Source: Dorea sp.
Lineage (GTDB): Bacteria > Bacillota_A > Clostridia > Lachnospirales > Lachnospiraceae
NCBI GenBank assembly: GCA_016295505.1
Contig: JAEDLC010000121.1
Span: forward strand, 1 to 5,237
DNA length: 5,237 bases
Direction of reading: 5' to 3'
The notes under the pieces were generated by a model. It was not told the origin of the DNA, did no database searches, and saw only the letters and a program-made list of their open reading frames with translations. The position numbers and the translations under genes are program-made. Position 1 is the first letter of the stretch. The number at the start of each line of letters is the position of its first letter. Positions 1 through 5,237 of the stretch are shown here, in pieces.

Positions 1-101
1 TCTTCCAGATGTCTGTTTTCAATCGTCTTCTCAATGTTGGCTTTTACTTTGTTCTCGTACCCTGAATAGGTATGAACTACGTACCATTTTGCCTCTGACA
101 T
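1..101 (-). CDS. nusG: Transcription termination/antitermination protein NusG (N-terminal part, cut by window edge)
   Basis: Only the first 33 codons are present; the gene runs off the left edge. The translation begins MSEAKWYVVHTYSGYENKVK, the highly conserved start of the NusG NGN domain, which binds the clamp helices of RNA polymerase and modulates pausing and termination. The tryptophan at residue 6 and the HTYSGYE segment are family hallmarks. The ATG at 101-99 follows AAAGGTGAG, a usable ribosome binding site three bases upstream. It starts 31 bases after the secE stop, in the rpmG-secE-nusG order common in Firmicutes, and is probably cotranscribed with both from the promoter near 605-633. 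The KOW domain would lie outside the window. Confidence 0.95.
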   Translation of the reverse strand, partial: MSEAKWYVVHTYSGYENKVKANIEKTIENRHLE

Positions 102-132
102 AAACTCACCTTTCTTGCCTGCAGTTTATCAG

Positions 133-327
133 TTATTTTACCAATAAATCCACTCCGTACTGGGTGAGAAAATCAATGATCGCAATGATTGCTCCCACAA
201 CTACGGATACAGAAACCACTGCCGCCGTCTGTTTTGCAACTGTCATTTTATCTGGCCAAATGATTTTTTTAAACTCTTTGCTTAGACCTTTGAACCAGCT
301 TTGTTTCTGAGTCTTATTACTACTCAT
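133..327 (-). CDS. secE: Preprotein translocase subunit SecE
   Basis: This 64-residue protein is the short, single-membrane-span SecE typical of Gram-positive bacteria. SecE clamps SecY in the SecYEG channel of the cytoplasmic membrane. Visible features are a basic polar N-terminus (about 1-20), the amphipathic conserved segment KEFKKIIWPDKMTVAKQT (17-34) including the WP pair, and one hydrophobic span (about 35-55) ending in QYGVDLLVK. Two in-frame ATGs exist, at 333 and 327. The AAAGGAG ribosome binding site ends at 337, leaving 3 bases to the first ATG and 9 to the second, so I chose 327; the alternative adds only Met-Ser. It lies between rpmG (stop at 351) and nusG (start at 101), matching the conserved cluster. 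Confidence 0.95.
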   Translation of the reverse strand: MSSNKTQKQSWFKGLSKEFKKIIWPDKMTVAKQTAAVVSVSVVVGAIIAIIDFLTQYGVDLLVK

Positions 328-350
328 TGACATTCACTCCTTTGCAGCGA

Positions 351-500
351 CTATTTTGTCTCTTTGTGCAATGTGTGTTTCTTGCAGAATCTGCAGTACT
401 TCTTGGTCTCCATGCGCTCAGGATGAGATTTCTTATCCTTTGTCATATTGTAGTTACGCTGCTTGCATTCTGTACATTCCAATGTGATTCTTGTACGCAC
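351..500 (-). CDS. rpmG: 50S ribosomal protein L33 (zinc-binding, GTG start)
   Basis: The 49-codon frame encodes large-subunit ribosomal protein L33. It begins (M)RTRITLECTECKQRNYN and ends KKYCRFCKKHTLHKETK. Two CxxC pairs, Cys9/Cys12 and Cys36/Cys39, mark the zinc-binding C+ form rather than the zinc-independent paralogue. The length is normal for the family. Translation starts at GTG (500-498), with GAGG of GAGGTGG placed 8 bases upstream; another in-frame GTG nine bases upstream overlaps this ribosome binding site and is unlikely to be used. The stop at 351-353 lies just before the secE ribosome binding site, so rpmG is the first gene of an rpmG-secE-nusG operon. Confidence 0.96.
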   Translation of the reverse strand: MRTRITLECTECKQRNYNMTKDKKSHPERMETKKYCRFCKKHTLHKETK

Positions 501-541
501 AACTTCCACCTCGCTTTATAATCTTAGTTAACGTGTTTCTT

Positions 542-560
542 GGTAGCTTGCGAGGCTACC
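542..560 (-). other. Stem-loop in the rpmG 5' leader
   Basis: The perfect inverted repeat GGTAGC / GCTACC (542-547 with 555-560) encloses a 7-base loop. In the loop one further A-T pair and a G.U wobble are possible. It sits in the predicted untranslated leader of rpmG, about 40 bases upstream of the GTG. On the minus strand it is followed by AAGAAACACG, not a U-run, so it does not look like an intrinsic terminator. It may be an mRNA-stability or processing element; its function is unknown. Confidence 0.5.
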
Positions 561-573
561 TGATTTTAGGCAT

Positions 574-642
574 AAAAAAAAGACCTACTTCCATTCGCTA
601 GGATAGTGTATCATACCCAGCTTCAAAAAGCAAGTCCTTTTC
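574..642 (-). terminator. Predicted Rho-independent terminator of fhs (nested stem with U8)
   Basis: Thirteen bases after the fhs stop, the transcript reads GACUUGCUU (636-628), which pairs with AAGUAGGUC (590-582) over 9 pairs including two G.U. A second nested stem pairs GCUGGG (621-616) with CCUAGC (602-597), with one G.U. The outer stem is followed directly by eight U (581-574), and the A/G run upstream (642-637) could extend the pairing into the U-tract. The interior loop and the 13-base apical loop make it less compact than a textbook terminator. The helix followed immediately by U8 is the main support. Confidence 0.55.
605..633 (-). promoter_or_regulatory. Predicted sigma-A promoter of rpmG-secE-nusG
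   Basis: Read on the minus strand, TTGCTT (633-628) and TACACT (610-605) are separated by exactly 17 bases. The -10 is preceded by TG and one base (TGATACACT), an extended -10 motif that would offset the imperfect hexamers. The transcript would begin near 598, giving a leader of roughly 100 bases before the rpmG GTG. The promoter lies within the predicted fhs terminator hairpin: the -35 falls in its outer 5' arm and the -10 in its apical loop. Confidence 0.6.
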
Positions 643-649
643 TCTGTTT

Positions 650-2329
650 TTAGAATAATCCAGTGATCTTTCCTTCCGGATCCACATCAATTCTCTCTGC
701 TGCAGGTACCTTCGGGAGACCCGGCATCGTCATGATGTCACCTGTCAGTGCCACGATGAATCCGGCTCCGGCAGACATCTTCAGATTACGTACCGTCACA
801 TCAAAGTCCTTCGGTGCCCCAAGCTTTGTCGGATCATCCGTCAGACTGTACTGCGTCTTGGCCACACAGATCGGCGCATTACCAAATCCAAGATCCGTAA
901 GCTGCTTTGCCTGCTTCTGAGCCGCAGGTGTCAGAACTGCCTTTCTGCCTCCATATACTTTCTGCACGATCTGATCCAGCTTTTCTTCGATCGTTCCATC
1001 CAGTTCATAACTATAATGGAAGTCATTCGGTTCTTCACACAGGCGAATCACTTCCTGTGCAAGCTTCTCTCCGCCTTCTCCGCCTTTTGCCCACACTTCA
1101 GAAAGTGCTACATTTACACCGACTTCTTTACATTTTGCTTCTACCAGATCCAGCTCTGCCTTTGTATCTGTCGGGAATGCGTTGATTGCCACAACGCACG
1201 GAAGTCCATATACATTCTTGATGTTGCTCACATGCTTCATCAGGTTCGGAAGTCCTTTTTCCAGTGCTTCCAGATTCTCCTGATTCAGCTCTGCCTTTGG
1301 AACGCCGCCGTTATACTTCAGAGCACGTACTGTTGCCACAATCACTACTGCATCCGGATGAATTCCCGCCATACGGCACTTGATATCCAGGAACTTCTCA
1401 GCACCCAGGTCAGCACCGAATCCTGCCTCTGTGATTGCATAATCAGAGAGCTTCATTGCCATTCTCGTTGCTGTTACAGAGTTACATCCATGTGCAATAT
1501 TTGCAAATGGTCCGCCATGAACGATTGCCGGTACATGCTCCAGTGTCTGTACCAGATTTGGCTTCAATGCATCCTTCAAAAGCGCACACATCGCACCTTC
1601 CGCATGAAGGTCATGCGCGGTAACCGGTTTCTGTTCAGATACCTTTCCATAAGTATATCCTACAATGATACGTCCCAATCTTTCCTTCAGATCCGTAATA
1701 TCTTTAGACAGACACAGCACTGCCATAATCTCGGAAGCAACCGTAATATCATATCCATCTTCTCTCGGAACCCCATTGACTCTTCCGCCCAGTCCGTCCG
1801 TCACAAAACGAAGCTGGCGGTCATTCATATCTACGCAGCGTTTCCATACGATCTTTCTCGGATCGATGTTCAGTTCATTTCCCTGATAGATGTGATTATC
1901 AAGCATAGCTGCCAGAAGATTATTCGCCGCTCCGATCGCGTGAAAATCTCCTGTAAAATGAAGATTAATATCTTCCATCGGAACTACCTGCGCATATCCG
2001 CCGCCTGCAGCACCTCCCTTAACACCAAACACCGGTCCCAGTGATGGTTCACGCAGAGCAACCATCACCTTCTTATCCAGTCTCTGCATCGCATCCGCAA
2101 GTCCTACCGTCGTTGTCGTCTTTCCCTCTCCTGCCGGAGTCGGATTAATTGCCGTCACAAGCACCAGTTTCCCGTCTTTCCTGTCAGATTGCTTCAGCAG
2201 ATTATAGTCGATCTTCGCTTTATATTTTCCATACTGCTCCAGATATTCATCTGCGATCCCCGCCTTCTTTGCAATCTCTGTAATTGGTTCCATGGTACAT
2301 TCCTGTGCGATTTCGATATCTGTTTTCAT
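650..2329 (-). CDS. fhs: Formate--tetrahydrofolate ligase (10-formyl-THF synthetase)
   Basis: This cytosolic enzyme makes 10-formyltetrahydrofolate from formate, THF and ATP. It supplies formyl groups for purines and initiator fMet-tRNA, and it is a step of the methyl branch of the Wood-Ljungdahl pathway in acetogens. The 559-residue length matches the usual bacterial enzyme. The P-loop TPAGEGKTTTT spans residues 64-74. The family signature GVKGGAAGGGY is at 102-112 and the second signature TVASEIMA at 196-203. The C-terminus SAGAGFIVALTGDIMTMPGL is also characteristic. No truncation or frameshift is seen. The ATG at 2329 is preceded by AAAGGAGG with 10 bases of spacing. Upstream lies a ZTP riboswitch, which fits regulation by folate status; downstream is a terminator that overlaps the rpmG promoter. 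Whether the organism uses it acetogenically cannot be told here. Confidence 0.98.
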   Translation of the reverse strand: MKTDIEIAQECTMEPITEIAKKAGIADEYLEQYGKYKAKIDYNLLKQSDRKDGKLVLVTAINPTPAGEGKTTTTVGLADAMQRLDKKVMVALREPSLGPVFGVKGGAAGGGYAQVVPMEDINLHFTGDFHAIGAANNLLAAMLDNHIYQGNELNIDPRKIVWKRCVDMNDRQLRFVTDGLGGRVNGVPREDGYDITVASEIMAVLCLSKDITDLKERLGRIIVGYTYGKVSEQKPVTAHDLHAEGAMCALLKDALKPNLVQTLEHVPAIVHGGPFANIAHGCNSVTATRMAMKLSDYAITEAGFGADLGAEKFLDIKCRMAGIHPDAVVIVATVRALKYNGGVPKAELNQENLEALEKGLPNLMKHVSNIKNVYGLPCVVAINAFPTDTKAELDLVEAKCKEVGVNVALSEVWAKGGEGGEKLAQEVIRLCEEPNDFHYSYELDGTIEEKLDQIVQKVYGGRKAVLTPAAQKQAKQLTDLGFGNAPICVAKTQYSLTDDPTKLGAPKDFDVTVRNLKMSAGAGFIVALTGDIMTMPGLPKVPAAERIDVDPEGKITGLF

Positions 2330-2373
2330 CTTTTTACTTCCTCCTTTGGAATATCATTTGTTTGCAGATACAT
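2326..2373 (-). CDS. Possible 15-codon leader ORF overlapping the fhs start
   Basis: An ATG at 2373-2371 opens the frame MYLQTNDIPKEEVKR, whose TGA stop overlaps the fhs start codon as ATGA. AAGGGTG lies seven bases upstream of the ATG and could serve as a weak ribosome binding site. The fhs ribosome binding site (2347-2340) is inside this frame, so translation here could couple to fhs. The frame is too short for coding statistics and resembles no known leader peptide I recognise, so it may be chance. Confidence 0.22.
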   Translation of the reverse strand: MYLQTNDIPKEEVKR

Positions 2374-2426
2374 CCTTCTTCACCCTTCCAGGATCATGGC
2401 GATATTCTCACGATCTTTGGCAGAAC

Positions 2427-2466
2427 AAAAAAGGACAACATTTATCATGTGTGATAAATGCTGCCC
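2427..2466 (-). terminator. Riboswitch-controlled intrinsic terminator upstream of fhs
   Basis: In the transcript, bases 2466-2452 pair with 2447-2433 to form a 15-bp stem with two G.U pairs and a 4-base CACA loop, followed immediately by U6 (2432-2427). The 5' arm begins with the GGGC of the conserved CUGGGC at the 3' end of the ZTP aptamer, which is also the 3' strand of helix P3. Terminator and folded aptamer are therefore mutually exclusive, as expected for a transcription-attenuating ON switch. Confidence 0.9.
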
Positions 2467-2535
2467 AGACGGTCGGCTTTCATAAATTCTGATTCCCCTG
2501 TGGTACTCCACAATTATCCGTCAGTAACCAGAACC
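2463..2535 (-). promoter_or_regulatory. ZTP (pfl motif) riboswitch aptamer
   Basis: The leader of fhs folds as a pfl-motif RNA, which senses ZMP/ZTP (AICAR nucleotides). P1 pairs 2535-2526 with 2494-2485 over 10 bp with three G.U. P2 is UGUGG-AGUA-CCACA (2512-2499). The conserved ACUGACGG lies in the P1/P2 junction (2525-2518). The hallmark 3' block GCCGACCGUCUGGGC (2477-2463) forms P3 (GCC with GGC), and its loop CCGUC (2472-2468) pairs with GACGG (2522-2518) as the pseudoknot. A terminator then begins in the last aptamer bases. Known pfl riboswitches occur upstream of fhs and purine genes and raise expression when ZTP accumulates because 10-formyl-THF is short. That function is assigned here by similarity of sequence and structure. 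Confidence 0.93.
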
Positions 2536-2549
2536 CTCAATTATTTCAT

Positions 2550-2578
2550 ATCATATTATATGTATTTCAAATTGTCAA
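2550..2578 (-). promoter_or_regulatory. Sigma-A promoter of the ZTP riboswitch-fhs unit
   Basis: On the minus strand a perfect TTGACA (2578-2573) and TATGAT (2555-2550) are separated by 17 bases. The transcript would start near 2543, only a few bases before helix P1 of the riboswitch (2535), as expected for a transcriptional riboswitch. The -35 lies 20 bases beyond the end of the ThrE-family gene. Confidence 0.85.
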
Positions 2579-2597
2579 CTGTAAATATCTTCTTTTC

Positions 2598-3851
2598 TTA
2601 AGACCGGCGTGCAAAAGGATCTTTTTTTCCGATACGAAACTCTCTTTTTAATGCGTGCATCACCATTCTGGATCCAATATCTACAATATTAAAACCAAGC
2701 GCGATAGCCAGGCAGGTCGCAAGCAGAACAACCGTCTCATTAAACGCCAGCGGTATATCTCTTGTCAGACATCCGTACATCATATAGTACAGATTCGGTC
2801 CCGGAATCAGCGGGAATACCGGCGCTGTCAGGAAAATCGTAGACGGTGCTTTATTGATCCTTGACATAATAAACGCATATGTAGCCACAAAAACTGCCGC
2901 AACCAGTGTGGCAAGAAAATTGCTCGGCTCAATCTCAAATACAATCAGATAAATTGCCCATGTAAAGAATGCGCCGACACTGGAATAAAATACCTGTCTT
3001 CCACGAACCTGGAACCACAGTGCAAATCCGGTACATGCGATCGTACAGGAAACCAGCTGCACAGTGGTACTGTGTGAGATGATAAATCCATCCGAAGATA
3101 CGCCATCCAGTACCAGCATGGCAAATGCGATTCCGAACACGATACCTGCAGCTCCAAGCAGGGAGTTCATAATATTCAGAAATCCGGAGATAAAGTCCCT
3201 CTGCAGAAGATCACGGATTCCGTTCGTAATTCCCAGCGCACTGATCAACAACATCACGATACCGATCATAATACGATCCGGATGTTCGCCGATTCCCACA
3301 CGAACCATTAATATAATGATCACTTCCGACAGAAATGCCAGAATTGTATTGTAGAACATCAGGTTGCTCTCACGTTTACTCAACCATTTTCCAACAGCAA
3401 CGATCATCAGCGACACAATGGTTGCCACGATCGCGTCCATAAAATTACATCCGAAGAATACCGCGAATCCGGTACCTCCCATAACGCCGGCAAAATATTT
3501 TGCAGCAGGATGCTGTTTCTTCCGGTTCATAACCTCCATATACTTCTCATGAAGCTCATCTGCATCCGGTTTGTTCTGACAGACATATCTGGACAGGTTA
3601 TTCAGATAGTCCAGTCTGTCACAGTCAAGCTCTGTGGATTCAATATGCCGGATCTGCGTGATAATCTCACCCTCCGGTGTCTCAATCGTGATCTGAATGT
3701 TACTCGGGATCGCATACACATCATACCTTTTACATCCATAAGCCTTACACATTCTGTAGAGACTGTCTTCCAGTCTGAAATTTTCCGCGCCGCTTTCCAG
3801 CATTGCCTCTCCGATATCGAGAATCCCTTGTAAAATCCTGTTATAATCCAT
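2598..3851 (-). CDS. Threonine/serine exporter (ThrE) family membrane protein, fused two-domain form
   Basis: This 417-residue membrane protein resembles the ThrE family, whose studied members export threonine and serine. The first ~115 residues are soluble and form the cytosolic part of the N-terminal ThrE domain, with IGEAMLESGAENFRLEDSLY near residue 13 and a YDVYAIPSNIQITI strand region. About ten hydrophobic spans follow (roughly 118-392). The second half carries FPLIPGPNLYYMMYG (about 346-360), typical of the ThrE_2 membrane domain. Many Firmicutes split these halves into two genes (YjjP/YjjB-like); here they are one chain. The frame could begin at GTG 3857, but the GAGAGGG ribosome binding site ends at 3859, one base from GTG and seven from ATG 3851, so I chose 3851. 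It has its own promoter upstream and no clear terminator. Substrate is inferred from the family only. Confidence 0.88.
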   Translation of the reverse strand: MDYNRILQGILDIGEAMLESGAENFRLEDSLYRMCKAYGCKRYDVYAIPSNIQITIETPEGEIITQIRHIESTELDCDRLDYLNNLSRYVCQNKPDADELHEKYMEVMNRKKQHPAAKYFAGVMGGTGFAVFFGCNFMDAIVATIVSLMIVAVGKWLSKRESNLMFYNTILAFLSEVIIILMVRVGIGEHPDRIMIGIVMLLISALGITNGIRDLLQRDFISGFLNIMNSLLGAAGIVFGIAFAMLVLDGVSSDGFIISHSTTVQLVSCTIACTGFALWFQVRGRQVFYSSVGAFFTWAIYLIVFEIEPSNFLATLVAAVFVATYAFIMSRINKAPSTIFLTAPVFPLIPGPNLYYMMYGCLTRDIPLAFNETVVLLATCLAIALGFNIVDIGSRMVMHALKREFRIGKKDPFARRS

Positions 3852-3917
3852 ATTCACGCCCTCTCAATTCTCTTATAAATAGTCTCAAATACGATTCCTC
3901 AAAAAGTCACAATATGA

Positions 3918-3945
3918 ATCATAACACGGATTTTTAAGATGTCAA
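3918..3945 (-). promoter_or_regulatory. Predicted sigma-A promoter of the ThrE-family gene
   Basis: On the minus strand a perfect TTGACA (3945-3940) and TATGAT (3923-3918) are separated by 16 bases, with TG one base before the -10 (TGTTATGAT, extended -10). Transcription would start near 3911, giving a leader of about 60 bases. I see no riboswitch or T-box elements in that leader. Confidence 0.8.
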
Positions 3946-3954
3946 TCTGTTTTT

Positions 3955-3983
3955 CCATAAACTCAAATGACATTTTCTTATGG
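3955..3983. repeat. Interrupted inverted repeat upstream of the ThrE-family promoter
   Basis: CCATAA (3955-3960) and TTATGG (3978-3983) form outer arms around an inner 11-base palindrome, AAATGACATTT (3965-3975). The element lies 10-38 bases upstream of the -35 hexamer and is not followed by a U-run in either direction. It therefore looks more like a protein-binding site than a terminator. No regulator is identifiable from this window. Confidence 0.4.
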
Positions 3984-3992
3984 TTAAATTAC

Positions 3993-4016
3993 AATCATTA
4001 ATACCTTCTAACGATT
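3993..4016 (-). terminator. Weak hairpin at the end of the permease operon
   Basis: Starting within the permease stop codon, AAUCGUUA (4016-4009) pairs with UAAUGAUU (4000-3993) over 8 pairs including one G.U, with an 8-base loop. It is followed by GUAAUUUAA rather than a clean U-tract. It is the only terminator-like structure after the sugar-permease operon. It is A/T-rich and may be inefficient, so read-through into the exporter gene is possible. Confidence 0.3.
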
Positions 4017-4863
4017 ATTCTTTTACTCCACCAAGCGTTACACCTGCCACGATATACTTGGACAACAGAATATACACTATAATAATCGGAACGATTGCGA
4101 TCGTAATCAGCATATATACCTTTCCCATATCAAACTTCAAGAAATCTGCACTTCGAAGAGCGGCAATCAGGATCGGAAGTGTCTTTTTCTTATTGCTCGA
4201 AAGTATGAGAGCCGGAAGGAAGTAATTGTTCCATGCATTGACGAAAGCAAAAATCGCCTGTACTGCCAGTGCCGGCTTCATAACCGGAATTACAATATGG
4301 TTAAATGTATGAAATTCTCCACTTCCATCAATTCGAGCAGCTTCTACCAATTCCAGCGGCAGACTTGACTGCATATAGCTATACATAAAATAGAAGATAG
4401 CCGGAGAAGCGATCGATGGTAAAAACAGCGGATACAATGTATCCAGAAGCTTCATCTTCGTGATCAACTGAACAAATCCCAGAGCGGTCACCTGTGTCGG
4501 CATTACCAGAATCAGAAGGATAAAGATAAATGCCGGTTTTTTCAGCTTAAATTTGTAAGCATACAATCCATATGCCGTCATTGCCGAAAAGTAGGTTGCC
4601 AGGATCGCTGTCATCGTTGATACGATCAAACTGTTTTTAATTCCAGACAAAACTGGGATATTCGCATCATTCAATACATTATTCAGATTTTTCAAAAATG
4701 CTTTCCCCGGAAGGAATGAAAATCCTCTCTGAATCTGAAAATGATTTCTGGTTGAATTGATAATTAATATATAGAAGAAGAACAAACAAAGGAACGTTAA
4801 AAATATAAGTACAATGTATGCCCAAATTGTTCGGCCGCTATGAATTTTCTTATTTTTCTTCAT
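4015..4863 (-). CDS. Carbohydrate ABC transporter permease, MalG-type
   Basis: This 282-residue protein is an inner-membrane permease of a CUT1-type sugar ABC importer. It forms the translocation pore together with the MalF-type partner encoded just upstream. It has a basic N-terminus and a first span at about 13-36. The binding-protein-dependent transport domain (about 75-270) holds further spans near 75-98, 110-130, 142-162, 199-221 and 249-268. The EAA loop that contacts the ATPase is at 174-196: EAARIDGSGEF followed by the IVIPVMKP end. The C-terminus GVTLGGVKE is typical of MalG-like subunits. The ATG at 4863 overlaps the partner's TAA (TAATG), with GGGAGG about nine bases upstream inside the partner gene, so the two are translationally coupled. 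No ATPase gene is adjacent on this side. The substrate cannot be read from the permease. Confidence 0.94.
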   Translation of the reverse strand: MKKNKKIHSGRTIWAYIVLIFLTFLCLFFFYILIINSTRNHFQIQRGFSFLPGKAFLKNLNNVLNDANIPVLSGIKNSLIVSTMTAILATYFSAMTAYGLYAYKFKLKKPAFIFILLILVMPTQVTALGFVQLITKMKLLDTLYPLFLPSIASPAIFYFMYSYMQSSLPLELVEAARIDGSGEFHTFNHIVIPVMKPALAVQAIFAFVNAWNNYFLPALILSSNKKKTLPILIAALRSADFLKFDMGKVYMLITIAIVPIIIVYILLSKYIVAGVTLGGVKE

Positions 4864-5237
4864 TATCTTTTTCCTCCCTTCTTTTTCTTCTTATATCCAT
4901 CTCCATCATCTTTGTTCAATGTGAAATATACACCAACGCAAAGAATCGCACAAATAATAAACAATACTACAGAAAGTGCACCCGCCATACCATAGTTCTT
5001 ACTATATAAATGGTTGTTCAACAACATGATAATAGAAGTAGTCGAACGATTCGGGCTTCCTTTTCCGTTAGTTAAGATCTGCGGTACGTCGAACATCTGG
5101 ATACCACCGATCATAGAAGTAATCAATACATATACCAGGATCGGACGAATCATCGGAAGTGTGATCTTAAAGAAGATCTGTCTGTGATTACATCCATCCA
5201 GCTCTGCGGCTTCAAATAACGACTGGCTGATTCCCAT
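4863..5237 (-). CDS. Carbohydrate ABC transporter permease, MalF/UgpA-type (C-terminal part, cut by window edge)
   Basis: The 124 codons present are the C-terminal part of the partner permease; the reading frame stays open to the right edge, so the methionine at 5237 is probably internal. The fragment begins at the EAA loop (SLFEAAELDGCNHRQIF, then ITLPMIRP, residues 6-32), which binds the ATPase subunit. It continues with a membrane span (about 31-48), the loop QILTNGKGSPNRSTT, which matches the usual LTxGGP-like region, and a last span (about 84-107). It ends in a very basic tail, GYKKKKKGGKR. It overlaps the MalG-type gene by one base. The missing N-terminal part and the solute-binding protein probably lie to the right. 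Confidence 0.92.
   Translation of the reverse strand: MGISQSLFEAAELDGCNHRQIFFKITLPMIRPILVYVLITSMIGGIQMFDVPQILTNGKGSPNRSTTSIIMLLNNHLYSKNYGMAGALSVVLFIICAILCVGVYFTLNKDDGDGYKKKKKGGKR

Noticed and set aside
327..521. Plus-strand open frame of 64 codons across the rpmG region
   Set aside because: It is antisense to rpmG, whose minus-strand translation is an unmistakable L33 with both CxxC pairs.
501..649. tRNA gene upstream of rpmG-secE-nusG, as seen in some genomes
   Set aside because: No cloverleaf, GTTCRAnYC T-arm or CCA end is present; the spacer is accounted for by the terminator, promoter and leader hairpin.
1016..2044. Long plus-strand open frame of 342 codons opposite fhs
   Set aside because: It lies wholly antisense to a full-length, motif-complete fhs. 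Its translation is rich in Cys, His and Ile with no recognisable domain, and it has no ribosome binding site context worth noting. It is a shadow of the fhs codons.
2189..2492. Plus-strand frames across the fhs 5' end and riboswitch
   Set aside because: They run antisense to the fhs N-terminus and the structured riboswitch RNA, and their translations show no domain.
2601..3157. Short frames on both strands inside the ThrE-family gene
   Set aside because: They overlap a membrane protein with continuous family similarity and intact hydrophobic spans; none has its own supported start.
3852..3917. Possible T-box or amino-acid riboswitch in the exporter leader
   Set aside because: The leader after the predicted start site is only about 60 bases, with no T-box sequence, no specifier-loop-like structure and no terminator/antiterminator pair.
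1..5237. Mobile element, CRISPR array, prophage or novel defence system
   Set aside because: No transposase, integrase, regularly spaced repeats or terminal inverted repeats are seen. The genes are core or ordinary metabolic and transport genes with matching composition.

Overview
All genes in this window lie on the minus strand, so it reads from right to left. The low-to-moderate GC content, strong AGGAGG-type ribosome binding sites, TTGACA/TATGAT promoters, short single-span SecE, zinc-type L33, and a ZTP riboswitch driving fhs all point to a low-GC Gram-positive anaerobe. The most likely group is Clostridia, probably Lachnospiraceae-like. That placement is inferred from protein flavour, not from a database search.

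Layout, right to left. (1) 5237-4015: the downstream end of a carbohydrate ABC-importer operon. It holds the C-terminal part of a MalF-type permease (cut by the window edge) and a complete MalG-type permease, joined by a TAATG overlap. The binding protein and substrate clues lie outside the window. (2) 4014-3852: a spacer with a weak hairpin, an inverted repeat and a good sigma-A promoter. (3) 3851-2598: a membrane protein of the ThrE threonine/serine exporter family, with the cytosolic and membrane halves fused in one chain. (4) 2597-2330: a regulatory leader holding a consensus promoter, a complete ZTP (pfl) riboswitch aptamer, an intrinsic terminator that takes over the aptamer's last helix, and a possible 15-codon leader ORF overlapping the next start codon. 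(5) 2329-650: fhs, formate-tetrahydrofolate ligase. (6) 649-501: a compact spacer in which the apparent fhs terminator and the rpmG promoter occupy the same bases. (7) 500-1: rpmG-secE-nusG, the conserved translation/secretion/transcription cluster. rpmG has a GTG start, and nusG runs off the left edge.

How it works together. The clearest circuit is riboswitch-fhs. When 10-formyl-THF is scarce, the purine intermediate ZMP/ZTP builds up. By analogy with known pfl RNAs, ZTP would stabilise the aptamer, block the terminator and switch on fhs, whose product is 10-formyl-THF. The ThrE-family gene and the sugar transporter appear to be separate transcription units.

I found no wholly new system. 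The items most worth a second look are the promoter nested inside the fhs terminator, the leader ORF between riboswitch and fhs, and the inverted repeat upstream of the exporter promoter.
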